The notes: generated by a model from the sequence alone, not told the origin. A DNA stretch of 20,028 nt from Chara braunii (GCA_003427395.1 BFEA01000024.1:3565679-3585706); one strand, 5' to 3'. Positions 1 to 9,686 are shown, numbered from the stretch's first letter. Numbers and translations: made by a program.

Positions 1-790
1 CCACCATCTCCTTCACCCATCCACCATAGCCAACCATGCTCCACCTTCATCCTCCACCATCTCCTTCACCCATCCACCATAGCCAACCACCTTCCACCTT
101 CACCCGTCCACCATAGTCAACCACCTTGCACCTTCTTCCTCCACCATCTCCTTCACCCATCCACCATAGCCAACCACCCTCTACCTTCATCCTCCACCAT
201 CTCCTTCACCCATCCACCATAGCCAACCACCTTCCACCTTCTTCCTCCACCATCTCCTTCACCCATCCGCCATAGCCAACCACCGTCCACCTTCTTCCTC
301 CGCTATCTCCTTCACCCATCCACCATAGCCAACCACCTTCCACCTTCTTCGTCCACCATCTCCTTCACCCATCCCCCATAGCCAACCACCTTCCACCTTC
401 TTCCTCCACCACCTCCTTCACCCATCCACCATAGCCAACCACCTTGCACCTTCTTCCTCCACCACCTCCTTCACCCATCCACCATAGCCAACCACCTTCC
501 TCCTTCACCCATCCACCATAGCCAACCACCTTCCGCCTTCTTCCTCCACCATCTCCTCCACCCATCCACCATAGCCAACCACCCTCCTCCTTCACCCATC
601 CACCATAGCCAGCCACCTTTCTCCTTCACCCATCCACCATAGCCAACCACCTTCCACCTTCTTCCTCCACCTTCCTCCTTTACCCATCCACCATAGCCGA
701 CCACCTTCCACCTTTTCCTCCACCACCTCCTTCACCCATCCACCATAACCAACCACCTTCCACCTTCTTCCTCCGCCACCTCCTTCGCCC
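1..790. repeat. Minisatellite, 53-bp unit with shorter 31-36-bp variants
   Basis: About 16 tandem units are visible, each carrying a form of CACCCATCCACCATAGCCAA. Full units are 53 bp, for example the starts at 1 and 54. Short units of 31-36 bp near 77-110, 482-513, 566-602 and 602-635 lack the central CACCTTCTTCCTCCACCATC-like part. The plus strand is almost purely pyrimidine plus A. The minus strand reads as Gly/Trp/Lys/Glu-rich peptide in more than one frame, because the unit lacks stops there. As 53 is not a multiple of 3, the frame changes at each full unit, which argues against a real protein. The last units (740-790) degrade before unique sequence. Confidence 0.95.
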
Positions 791-889
791 ATCCTCCATG
801 ACCACCCCCCCAAAGGGCGCAAGGAGCGTTAGGTAGGGCGGTAGGACGCGCTAAGGAGCAGGGTTGATTAGGGATTAGGAGTCTCTTAT

Positions 890-892
<3 letters not shown>

Positions 893-951
<59 letters not shown>
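893..951. repeat. (CT)n microsatellite
   Basis: A nearly pure CT dinucleotide run of about 29 repeats, followed at 961-971 by a second short TCTCTC run. It separates the minisatellite from the purine-rich region that follows. Confidence 0.97.
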
Positions 952-953
<2 letters not shown>

Positions 954-975
954 CTCACTTTCTCTCTCTCTCATT

Positions 976-3768
976 CTCTTTCCCTAGAGCCTTGACCTTC
1001 ACCTTACCCTTTCCCCCTCTTCCTTCTTGGCACGTGACTAACCCTTCCCCTCACCTTGTTAAATTGCCAGGGAACGAACGGTGAAAGAAGCGGTCCTCAC
1101 TTGGTGGAGAAAGAGGGCAAGGGGAGGATAGCCGGTCCCTTGCGCCACCAAGAAGGAGAAAGGAAAACCCGTGATAATTTGGAAGACAAGGACTTGAGAA
1201 AGTGTGAAAGTGAGAGTTCGGCACAAGGTCAGTTGACTCAACCATTCCCCCGACTGCATGACTAAGGAGAACGCATGGCTTGATTGTGAAGGGGAGGGAA
1301 AGTTCAAGAAACCTTGGGAGGGAAAGGAACTTAGGCTTGCGGGAAGGGCAATGTGTTGACCCCAATGGGGGATTGTATCGGTCTTTGCTTTGTGTGGGAC
1401 TGTGCAGGTGAGTAGCTTAGACGGCTTGAGCGGGATTGGGTCCGGGATTCGCAAGCGAAAGGGAAGCATGAGGACCCGACGGGGAAGGCCACGTGCTTAG
1501 CGTAAACTTTGATGCGGGTGGGCCTTGGTGTAGAATGCATGGGGAAGAGGGTCAAGGAAAAGAAGGTGTGACTCGACATGATGAATGTGTGTCTTGACTC
1601 TTTGCATGCAATGTGGAAACCCGGAAAAGACTAAGGGCTAACCCCGATGATGCCGTAGGGGTTGTTGTGCTTAGTGAAAAGGTGTGTGGCCCAAGGACGA
1701 CGCTTGGTCCACACACAAAAGAAGAAAATCCTCAACGAACCCCCTGGACTGCTTGTGTATTGGAAGGAGCAATTGCCTGGCCACATCTAAGTGAATCAAG
1801 AAAACGCCGCGAGTGACCACAAAGCTACCATCTAGCACGAGAGCGGAGCTACATCCCCAATGTAAAGCCCTCTCGCAAATGGCCCATCCCCATCCATCTC
1901 AAAGCACTAGGTGGGGGTGTCCCTGGGACGAATGACCCGCGCCCTGAGCGTGAGCGTGGGCGGGTCGAGCCAAATGGGACCCGCAAAGGGGTCGACTCAG
2001 GCTCGAAAGTCTACCAGGGCACGGCCCTACAAAAAAATGGTGGAGGTGTCGGGTACAAGGTTCAATTGACCCTTACGATTCCGGAGGGGGCGCCCGACGC
2101 ATGATCGTGTACATAACCGAAGAGAAGAAACTTGGACTTGTGCTTGCTCTTTCCCTTGAGAGAATCAGACTTGAGAGTGGCTGGGCGCATGGCATGGCCA
2201 GGCCTGGAGGTATAACATGCATGTTGCACCTTATTAGCCTACTCCTCGGTGGAGTAGCTCTAGCCCCCTTCCTCCGGTGCTGGTGTTCGCCAGTCCGGGA
2301 AAGCCTCGGGCAAGTCGCAGGTCGACCCCTCCTCTTTGTGTGAAAGAGGGGCTCTAGTTACCTGGCAGGCGTTTGGTGCTTCGGCTTCGGCCGGAGTCCA
2401 ATGAAAATCCCGCGGCGGAGTGATCCGACCGACTGGGTGCTCTTCTCTCCCTCTTCTTCTGAGCCCAGCGGGCTCATGCACAATGCACATGAAATGCTTG
2501 AAGGAACCAACATGAATACAATGGTAATCGAGAAGGAACAATCCTACCCTATGAACGGATAGACGAAGGAAGATAAAGGAATGATGGGAGTTGCTAGACT
2601 CCAAGGAAAAACTAGCTCACCTTTGAAGACGCTCACGAAAAGGAACCAGCCACTGCGTATGGACAATAGGGGGAGTGGCACACACTGTCCCGAGAGAAAA
2701 TTGTGAGGCTTGGGTAGGAAGCGCTGGGTGCACCAAGGGAAAGGCACTTGTTCTATATGTGTCCCTCTTGGGACTTGTGATCTGTATGTGGGGAATTGAG
2801 CATCCTGCCACTTCGGAAGGAAAGGGTGGGTCTGCACCAGCTGCTGCGGGTTGCGAAACGTCGTTCTCTTTGAAGTTCGCCGGGTCCCATGTGCGGAGGT
2901 CGGGCCACCGGACTGTCAGGCAGGAGTTGGTCCCGTCGGTTGATTAGTAGCATTCCCTCCTGGGCGGGCCGAGCATCGCTCGGGACCTTACCCAGGCGGG
3001 GTGTGAAACGTCTCTTCAGGCGGGGCGGCTGCTTGTCGGAAGACGACAGGGGGACCACTGCATGTCGAGCACAGAGGGAGCCTCAGAGACGATTAGTAGC
3101 CTCTCGCGGTACGGCATGGTAAAGGCTAATTCTTATCAGACCGATGGATGTGAATGCCCGGACAACTGACTTTTGTCCTTACCGGGGTACGCGGGGTGAT
3201 TCCCGGTGCCAACGGGGGTGTGCAAGAGCGGCAAGACGGGATGGGGTATTCTGGGCAAGAAGGTGAGGGCGTCCCCCCACTGGAGTCTGGGTACCGCGCT
3301 CGCGACGGTTGAGTTGTGCTTGAGGTACGGGATAAAACTCTGTCGATAGTAACAGTGGAGAGACCACTTGGGGAAAGGCCGGTGAGGAGATGATTGGCCT
3401 GTGTGCGAGGATTGCCTGAATTTTTTTCTTTTGTGCCTCCCTCTGTAAAGTTGCTTGAGGCTGTTGGGAAAGGACCGAGTTTCTAAGTCTATTCTCACCC
3501 CCTATCTAAGTCCGCACGAGTGAGAGAAGATGGAGAGGAACAAGGATAGGAGTCGAAAGGAATGGAACCAAGAAAAGGAACACCGGCCGGTGATGACCAA
3601 TTGAGGGTGCAACGGGGTGGCGATACTCGAGAATTGGGCAAGGGGAAAATTAGGGAGACCCGGATGAGGGGTCTGAAATAATTCTCATCTAGAAAAGGAG
3701 TTAGCCTGACTAGAGGGGACATGTGGTGCTCTCTTATGAAAAACAGGAACTGGGGATCGGAAAACGAG
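976..3768. other. No supported gene; possible leader or degenerate element DNA
   Basis: Only short open frames occur here, on both strands, and none shows a motif or family that I recognise. Small hairpins are visible at 2239-2257 (CTACTCC, 5-nt loop, GGAGTAG) and 2331-2349 (CCTCTTT, 5-nt loop, AAAGAGG). A juxtaposed acceptor/donor-like TGTGCAG|GTGAGT lies at 1401-1413. From about 1060 the plus strand becomes purine-rich, as in the array that follows, so part of this stretch may be the 5' region of the same element. I found no convincing LTR ends or primer-binding site. Confidence 0.5.
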
Positions 3769-4580
3769 ATGGCGCGGTGGCTGGCGTCTCCACTCTATTC
3801 TAGCGGTCCTGAAATGTCGATAGACGTAAAAGACGGGGTATCCGTCGTCCTCCCGAAGGAAGGAACGTGGACAGACCTAGAGCCAGCCTATCAAACTGTG
3901 ATGCTGGACGAGAAGGACGCGTTCCTCTGGATAGAGAGGGTATGGACTAAGGTCAGCCTGACGAGACTGTCGCCGAGCTTGATGGACTTGGAATTCCGGG
4001 GGACGGTGGAAGCCCGAGGGTGAGTCTACCTATCCCAGGAAAGTGAAAACGCAATGGTAATAGAATTAGTATTGGGGACTGCGCCGGATTTGCTGTTTAA
4101 GCAAACAGAGCAGGAGGTAGTATGGGCAGCATGTCAGCGGGCGAAATGGAAAGGGACAAAGTAGAGGTGCGAGTGGAGCTCAGGGATAGAAGAAATGTGA
4201 GACGGCCTCTTAGAACAATGAGATGCGTACTACCCCCGTTTCTGGTGGATGCGGTCTTTGGAACCCGGAATAGATTGGAACAGATATGTCGGTCAATGAC
4301 AAACCTGAGGCTGTACCAGTGTGCTCGACAGGACTTCTTCAGACTGTCGGTAGAAATGGGGCCGTTCGAAGGGGACTGGGCGGAGGAGTTAGCTGATATA
4401 CTAAACCTCCTTAGCATGGACGACGTTTTTGTCCCTAGTCCAGTGCATTGGCAGATAGTTTACCGAAATGTGGCGGTAGGAGAGACCTTCCTAGAAGGGT
4501 TGAAGGAATTGTTCTACAACGAAGAGGATGATTTCAGCGATGACGGGGACGATGACGAGATAGAGGATTGGGACTTCTGA
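3769..4580 (+). pseudogene. Array copy A: unknown ~260-codon protein, broken
   Basis: First of four tandem paralogues of a family I cannot name. The chosen start is the ATG at 3769 (MARW...). It sits in ATGGC context like the other three copies and lies 22 nt after a CAG at 3744-3746. Shared motifs are FLWIERVW in the N-terminal third, then PPFLVDAVFG, then MGPFEG followed by an amphipathic Leu-rich stretch, then a C-terminal LKELFYNEE. The reading frame is broken twice. An in-frame TGA at 4021-4023 stands where copy C has Trp in a GW(L/V)Y segment, consistent with TGG to TGA. A frameshift follows between about 4139 and 4165, after which frame 3 carries the C-terminal half to the stop at 4580. 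The last 20 residues are very acidic (13 Asp/Glu), which is unique to this copy. The homology to copies B-D is direct observation; the function is unknown. Confidence 0.7.
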
Positions 4581-4634
4581 GAGGGGAGGCTTACCCGGGG
4601 GAATGGGTGGTCGGCTCTGTGCAGGAAGGAAGTG

Positions 4635-5388
4635 ATGGCAAGGGAACTACAGCTAAGGGACTGCACGTTTAAAGGATGGGAGACGAGACGAGTCGAAGGG
4701 GGGGTATAGATGTCCGTACCAGCAAATAATGAATGGAGAGGGACCACGTGTGACTGGGTTGGGCTTGAGATTGTGCCGGAATTATCGTACCTGTGGGTAG
4801 AGCGCATCTGGAACCCGCTAAGAGAAGAGGAAGGATGGGAGGAGATTGCGGAAGGAAGGGTGGAATCGGTCGGGACGGTCATCCTCTCCGAGCAAGGGTG
4901 GCACTTATTTTGCACAACGCTTGCGGCAGGACAAAGTCCGATGTGGCTTCTGGGGGGCCGAGGCAAGGACTCGGAGGGCAGGCGAGAGGTTTGCCAACAA
5001 AGGATGGGATGTGGTCCGTAGTAAGGTCGTGATGGGGGGATGGAAGGAGTTTAAACCTCCCTGTCTACGAACCAAGATTTGGGTACCCGAGTTCGTGGCG
5101 GACTGGTTTGGGGGTTTTGATCACGTCGCAGAGGTAGCCAGCACTATGAGGCGGGTACACGTAAATTGTGCGTGGCTGTCAGAGGAGTTTTATAAGACAT
5201 CGTTGAAATTTGGGCCCTTCCACGGCGACAAAGCGTGGGAGGTCCTTATCATTGTTGATATGGACAGGAACGACTGGCTAAAAGTAGCCCCAGAGATCAG
5301 GGAAGCCATAATCCGCAGAGAGGTAGCAGCAACACCTTGCTATGTGGATGATGTGTGCAAGCTATTCGAAGTGATGTGGTTCGATTAG
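4635..5388 (+). pseudogene. Array copy B: unknown ~260-codon protein, broken
   Basis: Second paralogue. The start chosen is the ATG at 4635 (MARE...), 10 nt after a CAG at 4622-4624 and in ATGGC context. An in-frame TAG at 4707-4709 falls in a segment aligning with copy C (GGV-stop-MSVPANNE against GGVEISLPTINE), so a Glu codon has probably become amber. The N-terminal half continues with YLWVERIW and GWHLFCTTLAAG. A frameshift between about 4945 and 5020 moves the reading to frame 1, where GGWKEFKPP, VPEFVADWFGG, FGPFHGDKAWE and YVDDVCKLFE follow to the stop at 5388. The YVDD tetrad is not a reverse-transcriptase motif here, since copies A and D lack it and no RT motif flanks it. Function unknown. 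Confidence 0.7.
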
Positions 5389-5414
5389 GAGTCGGGAAAC
5401 CCCGAACTAGCAGG

Positions 5415-5509
5415 GTAAGTTAGGGGGTAAAGGGAGAAAAGAAGGAGGAAGGGGAAAAACTAGGGGGTGACATAGACAGGGGAGCATGTATTTTATGCAA
5501 ACCATCCAG
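5415..5509 (+). promoter_or_regulatory. Possible short intron between copies B and C
   Basis: A good donor-like G|GTAAGT starts at 5415, 27 nt after the copy B stop. An acceptor-like CATCCAG ends at 5509, and a second candidate CAG ends at 5592 just before copy C. The splice consensus is seen in the sequence; use as an intron is inference. No polypyrimidine tract of note precedes 5509. Confidence 0.25.
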
Positions 5510-5606
5510 GGATAGAAGTACTAAGACTGGGATTGGGGTGTCCGGCTATTGTAGGGATCGCTGCGGCGCCGCGGGATAAAGATCGAAGGCAGGTAGAGGA
5601 CGCGTA

Positions 5607-6380
5607 ATGGCACGAAGGAGGACGTTCCTTGAGGATCGCCCGCTGGGAATTGAGCCGCCAAGGGAAGTGACTGGAGGAGTAGAAATCAGCCTACCTACCA
5701 TAAATGAGGTCCGACACCCGGTGGTGGATTGGGTCGGCGTCGAGCTTATGGAAGACACGGTTTACCTGGTGACCAAGGTTGAGTGGCGGGCGGATGAGGA
5801 TGGCGAAAGGAATCCGGACCCGCGGGGACATGTGCGTGCGGAGGGGTGGTTGTATGTGTCGGAGGATGGATGGCGCGCGTTTGGAGTCCTACTAGCGTCA
5901 GGGGAAGATCCGCTAAACATGTTCGAAGGAGCATGGCAGATAGTGTGGCAGGCGGGGCTCGAGTTCGCAGACCCGAAGTTCGACGACTTAACAACAAACC
6001 TTAGGGTGGCCATGACCGGGAGTTTCAATTTGCCTAGTGAGAACATTCGAATGAGATTACCACCCTTCTTACTATAAAGACTAGGCGGCCTGGATCTTGT
6101 CAGGCGGGCAGTGGCCGACCTCGCCAACTTGATCTTTGAGGAGGCGGCGGTCCACCGGGAATACTACCGGGCTTTCTTGGAAATGGGGCCGTTCGACGGT
6201 GAGCAGAGGTACGAGGTGTTACGAATACTGCGCGCCATATTCACCACAAAGCCTAGAATTCCGGTTGTTAATGATGAGGTTCTATGGGCCGTCGTCCGAA
6301 GAGAGATAAACCGGGCGCCGATTTACGTAGACGACCTGGACAGCCTATACGAGCTATCAGGACTGGAGGCAGGCCACTAA
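5607..6380 (+). pseudogene. Array copy C: unknown 258-codon protein with one in-frame TAA
   Basis: Third paralogue, read in one frame throughout. The ATG at 5607 (MARRRTF) lies in ATGGC context, 14 nt after a CAG ending at 5592. Motifs in order are: GGVEISLP near residue 26, a WVGVEL segment, EGWLYVSEDGW near residue 90, FEGAWQIVWQ near residue 110, MRLPPFLL near residue 150, LGGLDLV, MGPFDGEQRYE near residue 192, and VVRREINRAPIYVDDL near the end. A single TAA at 6075-6077 interrupts it just after PPFLL. Homologous sequence continues in the same frame to the TAA at 6380, so this is one gene with a nonsense change, not two genes. It is the best guide to the family's length. I recognise no known domain. 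Confidence 0.75.
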
Positions 6381-6404
6381 AAAGAGAAGGAAAGGAAAAA
6401 AGGG

Positions 6405-6510
6405 GTAAGGAAGAAAAGGGAGGCCGGACAAGAAGTAGGAGGTTGCCTAGTGGTGGTCAGAAGGAATGGATGAAATAAGCAGGACTCGTGTGCTGTTTTA
6501 AATTGCGCAG
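6405..6510 (+). promoter_or_regulatory. Possible short intron between copies C and D
   Basis: Donor-like GGG|GTAAGG begins at 6405, 24 nt after the copy C stop. An acceptor-like TTTTAAATTGCGCAG, with a modest T-rich lead, ends at 6510, 17 nt before the copy D ATG. The spacing of 106 nt suits a small plant or algal intron. Splicing is inferred. Confidence 0.3.
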
Positions 6511-6527
6511 GGGACTGCGGATTGACG

Positions 6528-7313
6528 ATGGCAATGAGACGCGCCCGGATGTCGCGACGACCCACGCACCCTCGGCCGCCCACGGAGAGCGGAGACGGGT
6601 GGGAGGTGTCACTTCCAGCAAGCTACTTGGTTCGAGGGATTGACACAGAATGGAGAGCTGTGACCTTGGGAAGGGACCAGGCCTTCATGATGATAGAATG
6701 TTTATGGAGAGGTATGAGGTTCAATAGGGGGCCGAGGGACGATCTATATGTCGATTTGAGGGTGACAGTGACCGTATACTTACCGAAAATTGGATGGCAC
6801 ATGCTAGGAACCGAGATGGCACTAGGACATGATCTGCTACTAATCTTCCAAAGGGCTGCCAGGATAGTGAACCGGATAGGTCAGGAGGTGCGGGGAAGAA
6901 GGAATGTAGGACCGAGAACTCGGGTGGAGGTAGGAGGATGGCGAGAGTTTCGGGCCCCGATGACAGGATTGCGGTGTCGAGTACCCCGTTTCATGGTAGA
7001 CCTGGTGTTCGGCAGCCTCTCGAGGGCAAGAGACTTGGTGGACTCGACCTTAGTCTGGATCCACCACTTCCAGCCACAGACGACGGGAATGTTTTACGAT
7101 GTGTCAGTTAGGCACGGACCGTTTTGGGGAAATCGGGCCCGTGAATTACTCGAACTCATCGAAATCCTGATACTCAGGTTACCACGCTTGGCGTTTGAGG
7201 AGTAAGAACCGATAATTATCAGGGAGATAGAAATGGGAAAAAACTACCTTGCGGGGCTGGCTAACCTGTTCGAAGAACCTGACGAACAGGACAGGCGTGA
7301 GGGACCGGCGTGA
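6528..7313 (+). pseudogene. Array copy D: unknown 262-codon protein with one in-frame TAA
   Basis: Fourth paralogue and the longest uninterrupted one. The ATG at 6528 (MAMRRARM) is chosen over an upstream TTG for its ATGGC context and agreement with the other copies. Motifs are: GWEVSLPASY, FMMIECLW, LRVTVTVYLPKIGW, GGWREFRAP, VPRFMVDLVFG, and GPFWGNRARELLELIEIL. A TAA at 7203-7205 ends the long ORF early. The same frame then continues with REIEMGKNYLAGLANLFEEP to a TGA at 7311-7313. This matches the C-termini of the other copies, so the stop at 7203 is probably a nonsense change that removes about 35 residues. Basic Arg-rich N-terminus, no signal peptide or membrane segment seen. Function unknown. 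Confidence 0.75.
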
Positions 7314-7566
7314 GAAAAGTATCGGGAAAAGGCAACGAAAATAAAGGTTGGAAATTAAAATGAGGGATTAACCATCTGCGGAAGGTAATGGTCGGAGTCC
7401 TATTCTACCTGAGAACACGACAGGAAGGGACTAGGAAGGCCGCCACCACTAAGGACGCTGAGGGTATCCGGGAGTCGGGAAGGCAAAAAGGGATGCCGCC
7501 TTAAAACCGAGGCACGACAGCGACAAAACGCCGAACCTCGGCAGCGAGCCTTCCGACAGAGGAAAG

Positions 7567-7723
7567 GTAAGTTGCGCCCTGCAGAGTAAGAAAACGTCGA
7601 ATAAGCCGTCACGGCTTAGATAAGACGGGAAATATGGAAATAGCAAAGATAAGGACCTTAGGGCCTGGGAACTAGGGAAGCTGTGAACGACCAGCAGTTT
7701 CGCAAAATTTTTTCCATGTGCAG
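7567..7723 (+). promoter_or_regulatory. Possible 5'-leader intron upstream of the gag-like ORF
   Basis: A strong donor-like AAAG|GTAAGT begins at 7567 and an acceptor with a T-run (ATTTTTTCCATGTGCAG) ends at 7723, 12 nt before the ATG at 7736. Of the three candidate introns this has the best acceptor. The rest of 7314-7735 contains no coding sequence that I can support. Confidence 0.4.
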
Positions 7724-7735
7724 GGTTAGGAAAGG

Positions 7736-8467
7736 ATGGCGTCAGAAGAAGAGGCTGGGAACCTGCGGAGCAAAGGGAGTCAAGGCATAGAAAGGGGCGT
7801 GGAACAGAACAAAGGGTCAATAAGGGACCAAGAATCAGCAAATTCGGAGGGGACGAAGGAAGACGGGAAGGACCTTTCGACGGGGGAAAGTTCGGGAAAG
7901 GCCGGAGGAAGTAAACGAGGATCTCAGGAGAACAAGGAAGGAAGGGACAAGGAAAGGTCGAGTCCGCGAAACTCAGATGGGATCATGTCCAAGAAAGCGA
8001 AAGTCTCGGATGCACGACGTAAGCTGGCAGAAATAGAAAAGCGAACCGCAGAGTATAAGGCGAGGCTTATTGAAGAAATGATGGTTGGGAACGAAAGGGA
8101 CCTTCCGGGAGAGGAGCTACGAGAAGAGCGCAGCACTAGCCAGGGCGAAATCAGGCATAGAGGGAAGGATAGTAGCCATAGGGGGACGCCTAGCAAGAAA
8201 GGGAAGCAAAAGGGGGACTCCCCGACTATAGAAGCGGAAAAAGCTACAAACCCACCTGCCATAGACAGTAGTGCTAGCCGCTTGCCTGCCGCGCCAAAAA
8301 TAATGAAGGGGTGCGATGAACTTTGGGGTCTCAGAGAAAGGGTATTAGGATGGTTTGATTCGGAGGGAACAACAATAACCGGAGAAAAGCGGAAGGATAA
8401 CAAGGAAGGAGAGGGGACTAGTACGTTGGCGAAACAGGTAGTTCCGAGGGCACGCTCAAGAAAATAG
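7736..8467 (+). pseudogene. Gag-like region, charged N-terminal part
   Basis: A 243-codon ORF with an ATGGC start. It is dominated by Lys, Glu, Ser and Gly with no globular domain in the first 80 residues. A Lys/Glu-rich helix of coiled-coil character sits at about residues 85-120 (DARRKLAEIEKRTAEYKARL). It lies directly upstream of a gag core in another frame. The frame-1 sequence opens before 8488 (TLKKIVSTLTRALNK), so the two were probably one protein, broken by a frameshift around 8430-8467. The role as a gag N-terminal extension is inferred from position and composition; alone it could be any low-complexity charged protein. Confidence 0.5.
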
Positions 8468-8487
8468 TATCCACCCTCACTCGGGCA

Positions 8488-9654
8488 TTGAACAAAAATC
8501 AGGGCTACCTCGAGGATGCCAAGAAGAAGCTCACCTTTGATGGGGCGAACATCACCGAATTCCTGATAGACTACGAGAACCTAGCAGCCTTGTTGAAATG
8601 GAGTGAGGAAGAAAAGATGGACCACTTAGGGCAACATGTGTCACTAAGCTTAGGAAGGGACATTATGGCCATCGTCGTGGCTAGTGGATCCTGGAAAGAG
8701 ACCCGAAATGAAATGATGAGGAAGTATCTAAAGGCAGAGAAAATGGCAACAGAAGTCGAATTAGCAGCCGTACAGAGGAAGAACTATGCGACTTACAACG
8801 ACTTCCTGAGAGCATTTACCCTAGTGGCGTTATAAATTCCCGAGGTAACAGACCGGATCATGAGCAAGTACTTCCTTAGACAGTTCTCCGAGTTCGACAA
8901 AGATAATATTATGTCGGCCTATCAACAGACCAGCAAGTTTGAGTACACGAGGGACGTAGACTTCGGCACGGTAACAGACCTCGCGGAGAAGACGGTGGTA
9001 ACCGAGACGTTTGCTTTGCTTAAGGAAGGAGAGGTCATAGACTTAACCGGAAAGACGGGAGACAAGGTGAAGAAGGGGATAGAAAGTCTGCACGAACGGG
9101 TGCACGGAGTCGATAATAAGATAGAAAGAGTGAAAAATGAACTATTGGTAATGCAGGCGCAAGTATCCTGACCCGCCCTCCCGCCTCAAGAGGCCGTAGT
9201 TCCGACAGCAGTAGCCAACCGAGGATACGGCAGGAAAGATCCGACCAATGAGCAGTGCCGATATTGCATGATGATCGGTCACTTTGTGCGGACCTGCCCA
9301 AGACTCAACCACGATATTATGAGACAGAGATGCAGCAGGTCCTTTAAAGGCGAAATTTTTGGGCCCCAGGGGGAGCGAATAAACTTGAATTTGCCAGGCG
9401 AAATGCGGCGTGTCGTCATCATCCTGAATAACCTGGATATAGCCGTCGTAGAAGCCGAGCCGGTAGCGGACATTATTTGGGACCAGCCGCGGGGGCGCGG
9501 AGCACAAGTCAATTTCCTCCTAGACGGTAATCGACAAGATAGGGTGAACATCACCACTCGGCGGGTAGGGGCGGAAAAGAAACTTATCCGAGATACAGTA
9601 ATGGAAGAGGTTGCGGGAACCAGCGCAAATCAAGGTGAGCCTGAGATACAGTAA
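8488..9654 (+). pseudogene. gag: Retroelement gag core with CCHC zinc knuckle, broken
   Basis: Frame 1 carries a coherent retrotransposon gag from about 8440 to the TAA at 9652-9654, interrupted by TAA at 8833-8835 and TGA at 9169-9171. The core begins TFDGANITEFLIDYE and continues with KWSEEEKMDHL and a following SWKETRNEM, a pattern typical of Ty3/gypsy-type gags with a capsid-like helical core. A helical linker (VDNKIERVKNELLVMQAQ) precedes the knuckle CRYCMMIGHFVRTC, an exact CX2CX4HX4C nucleic-acid-binding motif, near 9260-9300. The tail after the knuckle should lead into protease, but no D-T/S-G active site is found before the frame ends at the duplicated junction. Gag normally packages the element RNA in cytoplasmic particles; this copy could not make the full protein. 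Confidence 0.75.
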
Positions 9655-9686
9655 TGGAAGAGGTTGCGTGAACCAGCGCAAATCAA
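9590..9686 (+). repeat. Tandem 53-bp duplication at the gag/pol junction
   Basis: A 44-bp segment at 9590-9633 (GAGATACAGTAATGGAAGAG and onward) recurs at 9643-9686 with one visible mismatch (G to T in TTGCG[G/T]GAA), separated by 9 bp. Gag-frame sequence ends inside it, and RT sequence begins right after it, mid-domain. Confidence 0.9.

Noticed and set aside
1-790. CRISPR array
   Set aside because: The repeats are contiguous without unique spacers, and the setting is eukaryotic.
365-822. Minus-strand Gly/Trp-rich ORFs in the minisatellite
   Set aside because: They come from the 53-bp repeat read without stops, and they change frame at every full unit.
4018-4039. GTGAGT...CAG at the copy A stop as an intron
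   Set aside because: It would be only about 19 nt long, and the alignment to copy C explains the TGA as a changed Trp codon.
5340-6340. YVDD in copies B and C as a reverse-transcriptase active site
   Set aside because: Copies A and D have FLEG and YLAG at the same place, and no other RT motif flanks it.
3769-7313. Reassigned stop codons in the array
   Set aside because: TAA, TAG and TGA all occur as breaks, and frameshifts occur as well, which fits pseudogenes better.
9590-9686. Link between the 53-bp duplication and the 53-bp minisatellite unit
   Set aside because: The sequences are unrelated; the equal length appears to be coincidence.
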